From NCBI GenBank assembly GCA_030731745.1, contig JANQTJ010000015.1, positions 97,809 through 161,808 on the forward strand: DNA of 64,000 nucleotides. Reading direction: 5' to 3'. Every line of letters starts with the position of its first letter. Position 1 is the first letter of the stretch. The notes under the pieces are model-generated. The model made no database searches. It was not told the DNA's origin and saw only the letters and a list, made by a program, of their open reading frames with translations. This stretch comes from Flaviramulus sp. (GTDB lineage: Bacteria > Bacteroidota > Bacteroidia > Flavobacteriales > Flavobacteriaceae). The position numbers were made by a program, and so were the translations under genes. Shown here piece by piece: positions 16,644 through 26,293 of this stretch.

Positions 16644-18605
16644 ATGAAACAATTACTAAAAACAATAAAAATTGTATTCGTTGTTTTTTTATCCTTTACC
16701 TTTTTAGGGTGTGAGGATGAACAAAATGAATTCCCAAAAGCATTTGCTGAATTTACGTATACAATATCTTACCCAGAAAATCAACAATATGGTGTGGTGA
16801 AATTTATTAACACATCTAGGAACGCATCTCTTTTTGCTTGGTCTTTTGGAGACCAAACAACTTCAACTGAAGTAAATCCTACACACATATATCAACCTGG
16901 AACTTATTTAGTTTCGCTAGTAGCAAGAAATGTTGCTGGTTCTTTCAGAACATATCAAGACACTATTGTAATTGGAGAAAACAATACTGACGGTGGCGGT
17001 GGAGGTTCTTCTGATTGTACTGCTGAAACATCAGAAAATATAGATCCAGCAAATGGTGATATAAATTGGACTTTCTTAACAAATGCTGTTACACATACAT
17101 TTGAAGCTTTTGGAAATACTGGAGGCGGAATTGTTGCTAACCCTGTAATTGATGATGTAAATGGAAGTTGTAATGTTCAACAATTTGTAAAAGCATCAGG
17201 ATGTGAAACATGGTCTGGTTTAGGTGCAGAATTAGCAACAGCATTAGATTTTACAGCTTCTACAACTAATAAAGTGTTTACTATGAAAGTTTTAGCCGAA
17301 GATCAAGTAGCTGATGTTACTTTAAGATTAGAACGTTTACCTTTCCCAGATACAGATCCCGCAGTTGATAAAGTTGCTAGTATTACGCAAGTTGGAGCTT
17401 GGCAAGAATTAACATTTGATTTCTCAGATGTTACAACAGGAACTTATAAAAGTATGATTCTTTACTTTGAAAGAAATGCTTCTTGTGATGGAGATATTTA
17501 TTATTTTGATGATATTAAGCAAGTTGCCGATACCGGAGGTTCTGGTGGCGGAGGTGGAACTACTGTTTGTGTTCCTGAAACTGCTGAATCTATTGCAGCT
17601 GCAAATTTAAATATTACATTTCAAACAAATACACCAGCAGTTATTGATGATAATGCCTTGTTTACATGGGTAGATAACCCAGATTTTGATAATGCAGTAA
17701 ATACTTCATGTAAAGTTGGTCAAGTAGTAAGAGTAAACAACTCTCCTTATGACAACATTCAAATCGATTTAACTGATAAATTGGATTTTAGTGTTTCTGA
17801 AGGTGTAAAAATTAAAGTTTGGTCGCCAACAGCTAACACTCCTGTGTTATTAAAACTTGAAGAAATTGGAACGCCTGGTAATTTTGTTGAAATTCTGCAA
17901 ACTACTGGTGCTGCAAATACTTGGACAGAATTAACATATAATTTTGAAGCTACAGCTACCCCACAATTCAATAAAATGGTTATTTTCTTTAACTTTAATG
18001 TAGGAGATGCGAGTACTTATTATTTTGATGATGTTATGGTTTATGGAACACCAAGCGGCGGTGGCGGCGGCGGTGGCGGTACCGGTGGAGGTTGTACTGG
18101 AACTGCAGTAGCAGCAACAGCATTCCCTGTTAATTTTGAAAGTTGTGAATCTTTCTTAGGCACTTTTACAGATAGTGGAAGTATAACAACTTCGTTAGAT
18201 AATAACCCGTCAAAAACAGGTATCAACACTTCTGATTTCGTATTAAGAGTAGATAAAGCAGCAGGTTCAAACAGATGGGCTGGTTTTCAAAATCCATTCC
18301 CAAGTAATTTTGATGCAACTAAAACCTTTAAAGTAAAAATATACTCTACTAAAGCAAATGTTGTGATGAGATTTGAGGTAAATAGTGATCCTCAACCAAA
18401 TAGTTCTGGAAACCCAGGGCCACAGTTTGCAACTATTACGCAAGCCAATACTTGGACTGAAGTACAAATTGTATTTACTGGAATACCTGGGAACAATACA
18501 GGTCTTAATCAGTTTGTAATAAAACCTGACAACCCTGATGGAACGGATGGTCAAACAACACCAACTAGTGAAACCTACTATTTTGATGATATCAGACTTG
18601 AATAA
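16644..18605 (+). CDS. PKD-domain lipoprotein with three carbohydrate-binding-like modules
   Basis: A 653-residue lipoprotein. I chose ATG 16644 because it gives a clean signal peptide (MKQLLKTIKIVFVVFLSFTFLGC, Cys23) followed by the acidic EDEQNE; the longer frame from 16587 overlaps the GH16 gene. A PKD domain (FAWSFGDQTTSTEVNPTHIYQPGTYLVSLVARN) is followed by three beta-sandwich modules, each ending in a YYFDD(I/V) strand (near 17500, 18020 and 18590). They are joined by polyglycine linkers, including one of eight Gly at about 18057-18080. There is no catalytic motif. It is likely a long, flexible surface glucan-binding protein. Confidence 0.83.
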   Translation: MKQLLKTIKIVFVVFLSFTFLGCEDEQNEFPKAFAEFTYTISYPENQQYGVVKFINTSRNASLFAWSFGDQTTSTEVNPTHIYQPGTYLVSLVARNVAGSFRTYQDTIVIGENNTDGGGGGSSDCTAETSENIDPANGDINWTFLTNAVTHTFEAFGNTGGGIVANPVIDDVNGSCNVQQFVKASGCETWSGLGAELATALDFTASTTNKVFTMKVLAEDQVADVTLRLERLPFPDTDPAVDKVASITQVGAWQELTFDFSDVTTGTYKSMILYFERNASCDGDIYYFDDIKQVADTGGSGGGGGTTVCVPETAESIAAANLNITFQTNTPAVIDDNALFTWVDNPDFDNAVNTSCKVGQVVRVNNSPYDNIQIDLTDKLDFSVSEGVKIKVWSPTANTPVLLKLEEIGTPGNFVEILQTTGAANTWTELTYNFEATATPQFNKMVIFFNFNVGDASTYYFDDVMVYGTPSGGGGGGGGTGGGCTGTAVAATAFPVNFESCESFLGTFTDSGSITTSLDNNPSKTGINTSDFVLRVDKAAGSNRWAGFQNPFPSNFDATKTFKVKIYSTKANVVMRFEVNSDPQPNSSGNPGPQFATITQANTWTEVQIVFTGIPGNNTGLNQFVIKPDNPDGTDGQTTPTSETYYFDDIRLE

Positions 18606-18635
18606 TTAATTAAAATAAAAATATATATTTATTAA

Positions 18636-18676
18636 ATAAAAAGGCTAGCTAAGTTTTAGACTAGCTAGCCTTTTTT
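18636..18676 (+). terminator. Terminator inside the glucan locus
   Basis: AAGGCTAGCT (18641-18650) pairs with AGCTAGCCTT (18663-18672) around a 12-base loop, followed by a T-run and preceded by an A-run. It ends the surface-protein unit just before the phosphorylase gene, leaving only 27 bases in which a promoter would be hard to place. Confidence 0.85.
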
Positions 18677-18702
18677 CATAAATAATCTGAACAATATAGT
18701 TG

Positions 18703-21700
18703 ATGAGCAATAAAATTTATAAAGAAGAATCTAAAAACTCAACCAAAGTGAATAATTCTATAAAAGGAGAATTAGTGTCTATAGAAAATGAAACCTACTA
18801 CAAGATTTCTAACTGTGATGAAATGCGTCCGTTTTTCATGAGTATCGTAAGCGACTCTAATCATTGGATGTTTATTTCTAGTAACGGAGGTTTAACAGCA
18901 GGCAGAAAAAATGCAGGGTTTTCATTATTCCCTTATTATACAGATGATAAAATAACAGAGTCTGCTGAAATAACAGGTAGTAAAACGATTTTCCAAATTC
19001 ATTACAACGATGAAATTTTAATTTGGGAACCTTTTTCAATTCGTCAAATGGGAATATATGAAGTTAAAAGAAATCTTTATAAAAACACTTATGGCAACAA
19101 AATCATTTTTGAAGAAATCAATAAAGATTTAGGATTAACTTTTCAATACGAGTGGAACTCAAGTGATCAGTTTGGCTTTGTTAAAAAATCTAAATTAATA
19201 AATAGCTCAAAAGATGTTAAAATCATTACTGTTTTAGATGGTTTACAAAATATAATACCTAATGGCGTTCCAGCAGATACACAAGCTACACATAGTAATT
19301 TAGTTGATGCTTATAAGCGAAATGAATTAATACCAGCAGTTGGTTTGGGTATATATGCATTAAGTGCTATTATAGTTGATAAAGCAGAACCTAGTGAGGC
19401 TTTAAAAGCCAACACAGTTTGGTCTGCAGGTTTGAAAAACCCTATTTACTTATTATCTTCAATACAATTAGATAACTTCAGAAAGGGTAAATCAGTAAAG
19501 CAAGAGGTAGATGTTAAGGCTGAAAAAGGTGCTTATTTTATTTCTTCTGAGATTGAACTTAAATCAGATTCTGAAAAAAATTGGATGTTTGTAGCCAATG
19601 TAAATAAATCTATCACTGGCGTAAACGAAGTAGCTGAAATAATTAAAAACACAAATAACATTACTGAAGCTGTTCAAAAAGATATCAATGCTGGCACAAA
19701 AAAATTAATAGAACTAACAGCTGCATCTGATGGTTTACAATTAACTGCTGACGCCTTAATTAATACCCGTCATTTTTCTAACACACTCTTTAATATTATG
19801 CGTGGTGGTATTTTTGATGATGGATACAATATTGAAAAACAAGACTTTATACAATACATTTCTAAAGCAAATAAATCGTTCTTCTCTAAAAAAGAGCAAC
19901 AGCTAAATACGCTCCCCGAAATTTTCACACTTGATTATTTAAAAAACCTTGCGGAAGACGATGTTGATACAAACTTTAAACGTTTATGTTTTGAATATTT
20001 ACCTTTAAAATTTAGTAGAAGACATGGGGATCCTAGTAGACCTTGGAATAAATTTTCAATAAATACAAGAAGTGAAATAGATGGCTCTAAGATTCTAGAT
20101 TATGAAGGAAACTGGCGCGATATATTTCAAAACTGGGAAGCATTAGCGCATTCCTATCCAGAATATATTGAAAGTATGATTCATAAGTTTTTAAATGCTA
20201 CAACATTTGAAGGCTACAACCCATATAGAGTTACAAAAGATGGTTTTGATTGGGAAATTATCGAAGAAAATGATCCGTGGTCTTACATCGGTTATTGGGG
20301 AGATCATCAAATTATTTACTTATTAAAATTCTTAGAATTTATTGAAAACCACTACCCTAAGCTACTAGAAAAACGTTTCTCTGAAGATATTTTTGTTTAT
20401 GCCAATGTCCCTTATAAAATTAAAAGTTACTCTGATACATTAATTAATCCAAAAGACACAATTGATTTTGATTATAAGTTAGATGAAAAAATCAATGAGG
20501 CTAAACAATTTTTAGGTGCTGATGGTGCTTTATTAACTGATAAGAATTCAGAAATATATAAAGTAAACTTAATAGAAAAATTATTAGCTACGGTACTTGC
20601 AAAAGTATCTAATTTTATTCCTGAAGGTGGTATTTGGTTAAATACACAAAGACCTGAATGGAACGATGCAAACAACGCATTAGTTGGTAACGGTGTGTCT
20701 ATGGTTACGTTATGTTACCTAAATCGTTTTTTAAATTTCTTTTACAATGTAGTATCTAAATCTAAAACTAATTCTGTGCAAATTTCTGATGAGTTAGTGA
20801 CCTTTTTTAATGAAGTTGTAAAAACATTACAAACCAATAAACATATCCTTTCTGGGCAAGTTTCTAACAAAGACAGAAAAACAGTGCTAGATGGCTTAGG
20901 CATTGCAGGAAGCAACTACAGAATGACCATTTATAAAGAAGGTTTTACTGCAAAAAAATCTATAATAACAAAGGCTAATATTTTAGATTTCATTAAAACC
21001 ACTAAAGATTATCTACAACATACCATCGATTCAAATAAGCGATCTGATAATATGTACCATGCTTATAATTTAATGACAGTTGAAAATGATACTGAGGTAT
21101 CAATATCTTATTTATCGGAAATGTTGGAGGGCCAAGTAGCAGCATTAAGTGCTGGTTATTTATCTACTAAAGAAGCTCTAGATTTATTAGATGGATTAAA
21201 AGGTAGCTCGTTATTCAGAGAAGATCAATACAGCTATATTTTATACCCCAATAAAGAATTACCAAGCTTTGAAAAAAAGAACAATATACCTTCTGAAAAA
21301 GTAGAAAAATCAGAATTACTAAAACTATTGGTAAATAACGGAAATGCTCAAATTATAGAAAAAGATGTATTGGGTAATTATCATTTTAATGGTACGTTTA
21401 ACAATGCTAATAGTTTAAAACAAGCATTGACTAACCTACCAGAGAAGTACCAATTGTTAGTCGCTAAAGATAAAAATTTATTATTAAATACTTTTGAAGA
21501 AATTTTTGATCATAAATCATTTACAGGTCGTTCTGGAACTTTCTTTGGCTATGAAGGATTAGGTTCTATTTATTGGCACATGGTTTCAAAATTATTATTA
21601 GCCGTTCAAGAAAATTGTTTGTTAGCAGTAAATAATAATGAAAGTGAGGTAGTAATTGGTAAACTACTAGATCATTATTACGAAATTAGTGCAGGAATTG

Positions 21701-22161
21701 GCGTACATAAATCACCTGAATTGTATGGTGCCTTCCCAACGGATCCTTATTCACATACACCTGCCACAAAAGGAGCTCAACAACCAGGAATGACAGGACA
21801 AGTAAAAGAAGATTTATTAAGTAGATACGGTGAACTTGGAGTATTTGTTAAAAATGGGATTTTATTTTTCAATCCAAGATTATTAAGAATACAAGAGTTT
21901 TTGAAAGAAACTACTGTTTTTAATTACACAAACACTAAAAACGAAGTTACTGAAATTGAGTTGGATAAAAACTCATTATGTTTTAGTTATTGTCAAATTC
22001 CGGTCATCTATAAACTTACTGAATCTAATCAAATTCAAGTAGTTTATAATAATGATGATACTAAAACTTTTGATAGTCTAAGTTTAGATGAAAAAACATC
22101 GAAATCAATTTTTGAAAGAAGAGGACAAATAAATAAACTAATCGTTTCTATTAAGAAATAG
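18703..22161 (+). CDS. GH94/GH149-type beta-glucan phosphorylase, cytoplasmic
   Basis: A 1152-residue protein without signal peptide or membrane helices. The N-terminal beta-sandwich begins near FFMSIVSDSNHWMFISSNGGLTAGRKN. An (alpha/alpha)6 barrel follows, containing YEGNWRDIFQNWEAL and ENDPWSYIGYWGDHQIIYLLK (about residues 515-545, where the general-acid Asp of GH94-related phosphorylases would be expected). A C-terminal part contains FFGYEGLGSIYWHMVSKLLLA and GAFPTDPYSHTP. The size and architecture fit the beta-1,3-glucan phosphorylases GH149 or GH161 better than the shorter GH94 enzymes. It would convert beta-1,3-glucooligosaccharides and phosphate to glucose 1-phosphate. ATG 18703 is preferred over the adjacent in-frame TTG. 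The exact family is inferred from memory. Confidence 0.72.
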   Translation: MSNKIYKEESKNSTKVNNSIKGELVSIENETYYKISNCDEMRPFFMSIVSDSNHWMFISSNGGLTAGRKNAGFSLFPYYTDDKITESAEITGSKTIFQIHYNDEILIWEPFSIRQMGIYEVKRNLYKNTYGNKIIFEEINKDLGLTFQYEWNSSDQFGFVKKSKLINSSKDVKIITVLDGLQNIIPNGVPADTQATHSNLVDAYKRNELIPAVGLGIYALSAIIVDKAEPSEALKANTVWSAGLKNPIYLLSSIQLDNFRKGKSVKQEVDVKAEKGAYFISSEIELKSDSEKNWMFVANVNKSITGVNEVAEIIKNTNNITEAVQKDINAGTKKLIELTAASDGLQLTADALINTRHFSNTLFNIMRGGIFDDGYNIEKQDFIQYISKANKSFFSKKEQQLNTLPEIFTLDYLKNLAEDDVDTNFKRLCFEYLPLKFSRRHGDPSRPWNKFSINTRSEIDGSKILDYEGNWRDIFQNWEALAHSYPEYIESMIHKFLNATTFEGYNPYRVTKDGFDWEIIEENDPWSYIGYWGDHQIIYLLKFLEFIENHYPKLLEKRFSEDIFVYANVPYKIKSYSDTLINPKDTIDFDYKLDEKINEAKQFLGADGALLTDKNSEIYKVNLIEKLLATVLAKVSNFIPEGGIWLNTQRPEWNDANNALVGNGVSMVTLCYLNRFLNFFYNVVSKSKTNSVQISDELVTFFNEVVKTLQTNKHILSGQVSNKDRKTVLDGLGIAGSNYRMTIYKEGFTAKKSIITKANILDFIKTTKDYLQHTIDSNKRSDNMYHAYNLMTVENDTEVSISYLSEMLEGQVAALSAGYLSTKEALDLLDGLKGSSLFREDQYSYILYPNKELPSFEKKNNIPSEKVEKSELLKLLVNNGNAQIIEKDVLGNYHFNGTFNNANSLKQALTNLPEKYQLLVAKDKNLLLNTFEEIFDHKSFTGRSGTFFGYEGLGSIYWHMVSKLLLAVQENCLLAVNNNESEVVIGKLLDHYYEISAGIGVHKSPELYGAFPTDPYSHTPATKGAQQPGMTGQVKEDLLSRYGELGVFVKNGILFFNPRLLRIQEFLKETTVFNYTNTKNEVTEIELDKNSLCFSYCQIPVIYKLTESNQIQVVYNNDDTKTFDSLSLDEKTSKSIFERRGQINKLIVSIKK

Positions 22162-22243
22162 GATCAAGATATTCGTTTACACAACTAAAAAAAATATCCT
22201 ATAAATTTTAAAGGTTTAATTAGTTGAAAAAAGAAAGGAAAAA

Positions 22244-23449
22244 GTGAAAACGTTAAAAAATAAAACTGCTCAAGAAATTTTAAATAATCCGGATTATTTG
22301 GCTATTTCTTATGGTGGATACAGACAAAATTCTAGAAATATCCAACCGACTATTCAAGAGTTAAAAGAGGATATGAAGATTTTATCTGCTATGGGCGTTA
22401 AAATTTTAAGAACTTATAATGTTCAAGTTCCACTTCCACATGCTTCTAATGTACTGAAGGCTATAAAAGAATTAAAAAATGAAGATCCTAGCTTTGAAAT
22501 GTATGTGATGCTGGGCGCATGGATTGATTGCCAAAACGCATGGACAGGACACGTTCCTAATCATGATGTTGAAAGCGAAAACAATGCAGGTGAGATTGAT
22601 AGGGCTATTTCATTAGCTAAAGCCCATCCAGATATAGTTAAGATTATTGCTGTAGGAAACGAAGCTATGGTACGTTGGGCTACAAGCTATTTTGTGCGTC
22701 CTAATGTTATTCTTAAATGGGTAAATCATTTACAAAATTTAAAAAAAACTGGTGATCTACCTAAAGATTTATGGATTACTAGCTCTGATGATTTTTCATC
22801 ATGGGGTGCAGGAGATCCAAGTTATCATTGTGAAGATTTAACTAATCTTATTAAGGCAGTAGATTATATATCTATGCATACCTACCCTATGCACAACTCT
22901 CACTATAATCCTGCCTTTTGGTTAGTTCCTGAAAATGAATATGAACTATCAGATTCTGAAAAAATTGAATCTGTAATGCAAAGAGCTTTAAATTTTGCCA
23001 AAGACCAATACGAAGCCGTTGTAAAATATGTACAAAGCTTAGGTGTTAATAAACCTGTTCATATTGGTGAAAGTGGTTGGGCATCAATTTCTAACGAGCA
23101 TTATGGTGCAAGTGGATCGAAAGCAGCTGATGAATATAAATCAGGAAGGTATTATCAATTGATGAGAGCATGGACTTACAAAGAAAAAATTTCATGTTTC
23201 TATTTTGAAGCCTTTGATGAGCAATGGAAAGATGCTAATAACCCAGAAGGATCTGAAAATCATTTTGGTCTAATTAACCTTATAGGTCAAGCAAAATATG
23301 CTATTTGGGATTTAGTAGATAATGGTGTATTTAATGGTTTAACTAGAAATGGTATAAAAATCACCAAAACTTATAAAGGAGAAAAAAAGAAATTACTCTC
23401 TGATGTTCTAGTTCCGCCATTACAAAAAGAAGCAACTTTTAATTATTAA
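22244..23449 (+). CDS. GH17-type glucanase or transglycosylase, cytoplasmic
   Basis: A 401-residue clan-A hydrolase. IIAVGNEAM carries the acid/base Glu140 and HIGESGWAS the nucleophile Glu276; MHTYP and FYFEAFDEQWK complete the GH17-like pattern. There is no signal peptide, so it should act in the cytoplasm. The start is GTG at 22244, preceded by a purine-rich AAGAAAGGAAAAA that can serve as ribosome binding site. It is a close paralogue of the next gene, which adds a lipoprotein signal. Likely substrates are imported beta-1,3-glucooligosaccharides; transglycosylation is equally possible in this family. Confidence 0.88.
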   Translation: MKTLKNKTAQEILNNPDYLAISYGGYRQNSRNIQPTIQELKEDMKILSAMGVKILRTYNVQVPLPHASNVLKAIKELKNEDPSFEMYVMLGAWIDCQNAWTGHVPNHDVESENNAGEIDRAISLAKAHPDIVKIIAVGNEAMVRWATSYFVRPNVILKWVNHLQNLKKTGDLPKDLWITSSDDFSSWGAGDPSYHCEDLTNLIKAVDYISMHTYPMHNSHYNPAFWLVPENEYELSDSEKIESVMQRALNFAKDQYEAVVKYVQSLGVNKPVHIGESGWASISNEHYGASGSKAADEYKSGRYYQLMRAWTYKEKISCFYFEAFDEQWKDANNPEGSENHFGLINLIGQAKYAIWDLVDNGVFNGLTRNGIKITKTYKGEKKKLLSDVLVPPLQKEATFNY

Positions 23450-23451
23450 TT

Positions 23452-24747
23452 ATGAAAATTTTTTTAAACATTATGAGAAATTGTTTCCTGATTTTTTTAA
23501 TCGGTTTCATTTTTTCTTGTAGTAAAATTAAAAGCAATAATGTGACACCTATTGAAGAAAAAAAAGAAATAACAGCAAAAGATATTTTAGGTAACTCTAA
23601 TTACTTAGCCATGTCTTATGGTGGCTACCGAAACGCAAATCATGATATTGAGCCAACTGTAGATGAACTCAAAGACGATATGAGAATTTTATCTGCCATT
23701 GGTGTAAAAGTACTTCGAACTTACAAAGTACATTTACCTCATGCTTCAAATGTACTTAAGGCAATTTCTGAAATAAAAAAAGAAGATACATCTTTTGAAA
23801 TGTACGTGATGTTAGGCGCCTGGATAAATTGTAAAGATGCCTTTACTGATAAAGTACCAGATCATTCACAAGACAATGAATTAAACGCTATAGAGATTGG
23901 TAAAGCTGTATCATTAGCAAACCAATACCCAGATATTGTTAAGGTTATTGCTGTTGGCAATGAAGCTATGGTAACATGGCAAGCACAATACTATGTGCAA
24001 CCATGGATAATTTTAAAATGGGTAAACCATTTACAAAAATTAAAAATGCATAACGAACTACCTAAAGATTTATGGATTACAAGTTCTGATAATTTTGCTT
24101 CTTGGGGTGGTGGTGATGGCAGTTATCACGTTGAAGATTTAACTAAATTAATAAAAGCTGTAGATTTTATTTCCATGCACACCTACCCTATGCATGATAC
24201 CCATTACAATTCTAATTTTTGGGGCGTTTTAAAAGATGAAAATACACTAACTGATATTGAAAAAATTGATGCAGCTATGGTGCGTTCCCTAAATTATGCC
24301 ATATCCCAATATAAATCAGTTTCTAATTACATAAAAAGTATTGGAGTTGATAAACCAATTCATATAGGTGAAACAGGATGGGCTTCTTTTTGTAATAATT
24401 TTTATGGTGCGAATGGCTCCAAAGCTACAGATGAATATAAAGAAGCTAAATTTCATGATTTGATTAGAGACTGGACAAATAAAAATAACATCTCTTGTTT
24501 TTATTTTGAAGGCTTTGATGAACCATGGAAAGGTGGAAATGATCCTGGAGATTCTGAAAAACATTTTGGTCTATTTACTGTTGAAGGTAAAGCAAAATAT
24601 GCTTTATGGAATATGGTTGATAGAGGTGTTTTTAATGGATTAACAAGAAATGGAAATCCAATTATAAAAACCTATAATGGAGATAAAAACACATTAATGA
24701 ATGATGCTTTAGTTCCTTTAACAAAGAAAGAAATAATACTACATTAA
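23452..24747 (+). CDS. GH17-type glucanase or transglycosylase, lipoprotein
   Basis: A 431-residue paralogue of the preceding gene, beginning two bases after its stop. The signal MKIFLNIMRNCFLIFLIGFIFSC with Cys23 makes it a lipoprotein. Catalytic residues are Glu171 (IAVGNEAM) and Glu307 (HIGETGWAS). Long stretches match the cytoplasmic copy (YLAMSYGGYRNANHDIEPT, KDLWITSSDNFASWGGGD, HTYPMH). The residues after the Cys are SKIKSNN, without the acidic cluster that often directs flavobacterial lipoproteins to the surface, so a periplasmic location is plausible. Confidence 0.9.
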   Translation: MKIFLNIMRNCFLIFLIGFIFSCSKIKSNNVTPIEEKKEITAKDILGNSNYLAMSYGGYRNANHDIEPTVDELKDDMRILSAIGVKVLRTYKVHLPHASNVLKAISEIKKEDTSFEMYVMLGAWINCKDAFTDKVPDHSQDNELNAIEIGKAVSLANQYPDIVKVIAVGNEAMVTWQAQYYVQPWIILKWVNHLQKLKMHNELPKDLWITSSDNFASWGGGDGSYHVEDLTKLIKAVDFISMHTYPMHDTHYNSNFWGVLKDENTLTDIEKIDAAMVRSLNYAISQYKSVSNYIKSIGVDKPIHIGETGWASFCNNFYGANGSKATDEYKEAKFHDLIRDWTNKNNISCFYFEGFDEPWKGGNDPGDSEKHFGLFTVEGKAKYALWNMVDRGVFNGLTRNGNPIIKTYNGDKNTLMNDALVPLTKKEIILH

Positions 24748-24766
24748 GTAGCATTAAAATAAACCA

Positions 24767-26254
24767 ATGAAAATAATTAAACCTTTTTTTTACATTTTTT
24801 TAGTTTTCGTGATTATGAATTGTTCTGACAAACAAAACCAATTGAGCGTTGAAATATATGAAACATCTGAAAGCGGAAATAAATTAACAAAAATATCAGC
24901 TTTCAATATTTCAGAAAATCCAGTTACTATAAAACTAAAACCTGAACAAAAACTTCAAACAATAACAGGTTTTGGAGGTGCTTTTACTGAATCATCCGCA
25001 TTTTTGTTGAATAAATTAAGTAAAGAAAATCGTAAAAAAATTATTAATGCCTATTTTAGTAAAGAAGGTGCACACTACTCTTTAACAAGAACACACATGA
25101 ATTCCTGTGACTTTTCTTTAAGTAATTATTCTTACACACCTGTAGAAGACGATAAAACTCTTGAGCACTTTAGTATTCACGAGGATAAAGATGATTTAAT
25201 TCCATTTATAAAAGACGCTATGGCAGCCTCTACAGATGGATTTAAAATTTTCGGCTCACCTTGGACAGCTGCTCCATGGATGAAAGATAACAATAATTGG
25301 GTTGGTGGTAAACTACTACCTGAATATTATGATACTTGGGCCTTGTTTTTCTCAAAATTTGCAGATGCCTACAAAGAAGAAGGTATTAATATCTGGGGCT
25401 TTACTGTTGAAAATGAACCTTTAGGTAATGGTAATAACTGGGAAAGTATGCATTACACTCCTGATGAAATGACCAATTTTGTTCAAAATTATTTAGGCCC
25501 AAAATTGGAAGCTGATGGAAAAGGAGATTTAAAAATTTTAGGCTATGATCAAAACAGAGAACACTTAAAAGAATGGGTAGATTCTCAATTTAAAAATGAA
25601 GAAACTTCTAAATATTTTGATGGAACGGCTATTCATTGGTATGCAAGTACTTATGATTATTTTCCTGAAGAATTACAATATGCACATAACAAAGCGCCTT
25701 CTAAACTTTTAATACAATCAGAAGCTTGTATAGATGCAGAAATTCCTGTTTGGCTAGATGATTCTTGGTATTGGAAAAAAGAAGCTACAGACTGGGGATG
25801 GGACTGGGCACCTGAGGAGGATAAATATTTACACCCTAAGTATGCGCCAGTTAATCGGTATGCGAGAGATATCATTGGGTGTCTTAATAATTGGGTAGAC
25901 GGCTGGGTAGACTGGAATATGGTGCTCGATAAAAAAGGTGGTCCAAACTGGTTTAAAAATTGGTGTATTGCACCTGTAATAGTTGATCCTGAAAATGATG
26001 AAGTATATTTTACACCAATTTACTTCACCATGGCACATTTTAGTAAATATATTAGACCAAATGCTAAAGTTATTGGAGTTGAAAATTCAGATAAAAATTT
26101 AATGGTGACAGCAGCTGAAAATCCTGATGGAAGTACCATTGTTGTGATTTTTAACGAAACCGAAAATAGAAGTAGCATTAATTTGTTACTAAATAATAAA
26201 TCAGTTGAATTTTCTATTAATGCAAAGGCTATTCAAACCGTCATAATTAAATAA
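24767..26254 (+). CDS. GH30 family glycosidase lipoprotein, probable beta-1,6-glucanase
   Basis: A 495-residue lipoprotein (signal ending FVIMNC, Cys19). The GH30 core begins LQTITGFGGAFTESSAFLLNKL and has FKIFGSPWTAAPWMKDN, the acid/base in FTVENEPLGNG (Glu217) and the nucleophile in LLIQSEACID (Glu319). A small C-terminal beta domain (VVIFNETENRSSINLLLNN) is usual for GH30 subfamilies 1-3. In laminarin PULs this family removes beta-1,6-linked glucose branches, which fits the neighbouring beta-1,3 enzymes. It lies 19 bases after the GH17 lipoprotein gene in the same operon. Confidence 0.92.
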   Translation: MKIIKPFFYIFLVFVIMNCSDKQNQLSVEIYETSESGNKLTKISAFNISENPVTIKLKPEQKLQTITGFGGAFTESSAFLLNKLSKENRKKIINAYFSKEGAHYSLTRTHMNSCDFSLSNYSYTPVEDDKTLEHFSIHEDKDDLIPFIKDAMAASTDGFKIFGSPWTAAPWMKDNNNWVGGKLLPEYYDTWALFFSKFADAYKEEGINIWGFTVENEPLGNGNNWESMHYTPDEMTNFVQNYLGPKLEADGKGDLKILGYDQNREHLKEWVDSQFKNEETSKYFDGTAIHWYASTYDYFPEELQYAHNKAPSKLLIQSEACIDAEIPVWLDDSWYWKKEATDWGWDWAPEEDKYLHPKYAPVNRYARDIIGCLNNWVDGWVDWNMVLDKKGGPNWFKNWCIAPVIVDPENDEVYFTPIYFTMAHFSKYIRPNAKVIGVENSDKNLMVTAAENPDGSTIVVIFNETENRSSINLLLNNKSVEFSINAKAIQTVIIK

Positions 26255-26293
26255 ATTATCAACTAACCACTAACTAACTAAAACCAATTAAAT

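Noticed and set aside
18041..18229. Reverse-strand proline-rich frame
   Set aside because: It is the complement of the polyglycine linker of the PKD lipoprotein and has no support as a gene.
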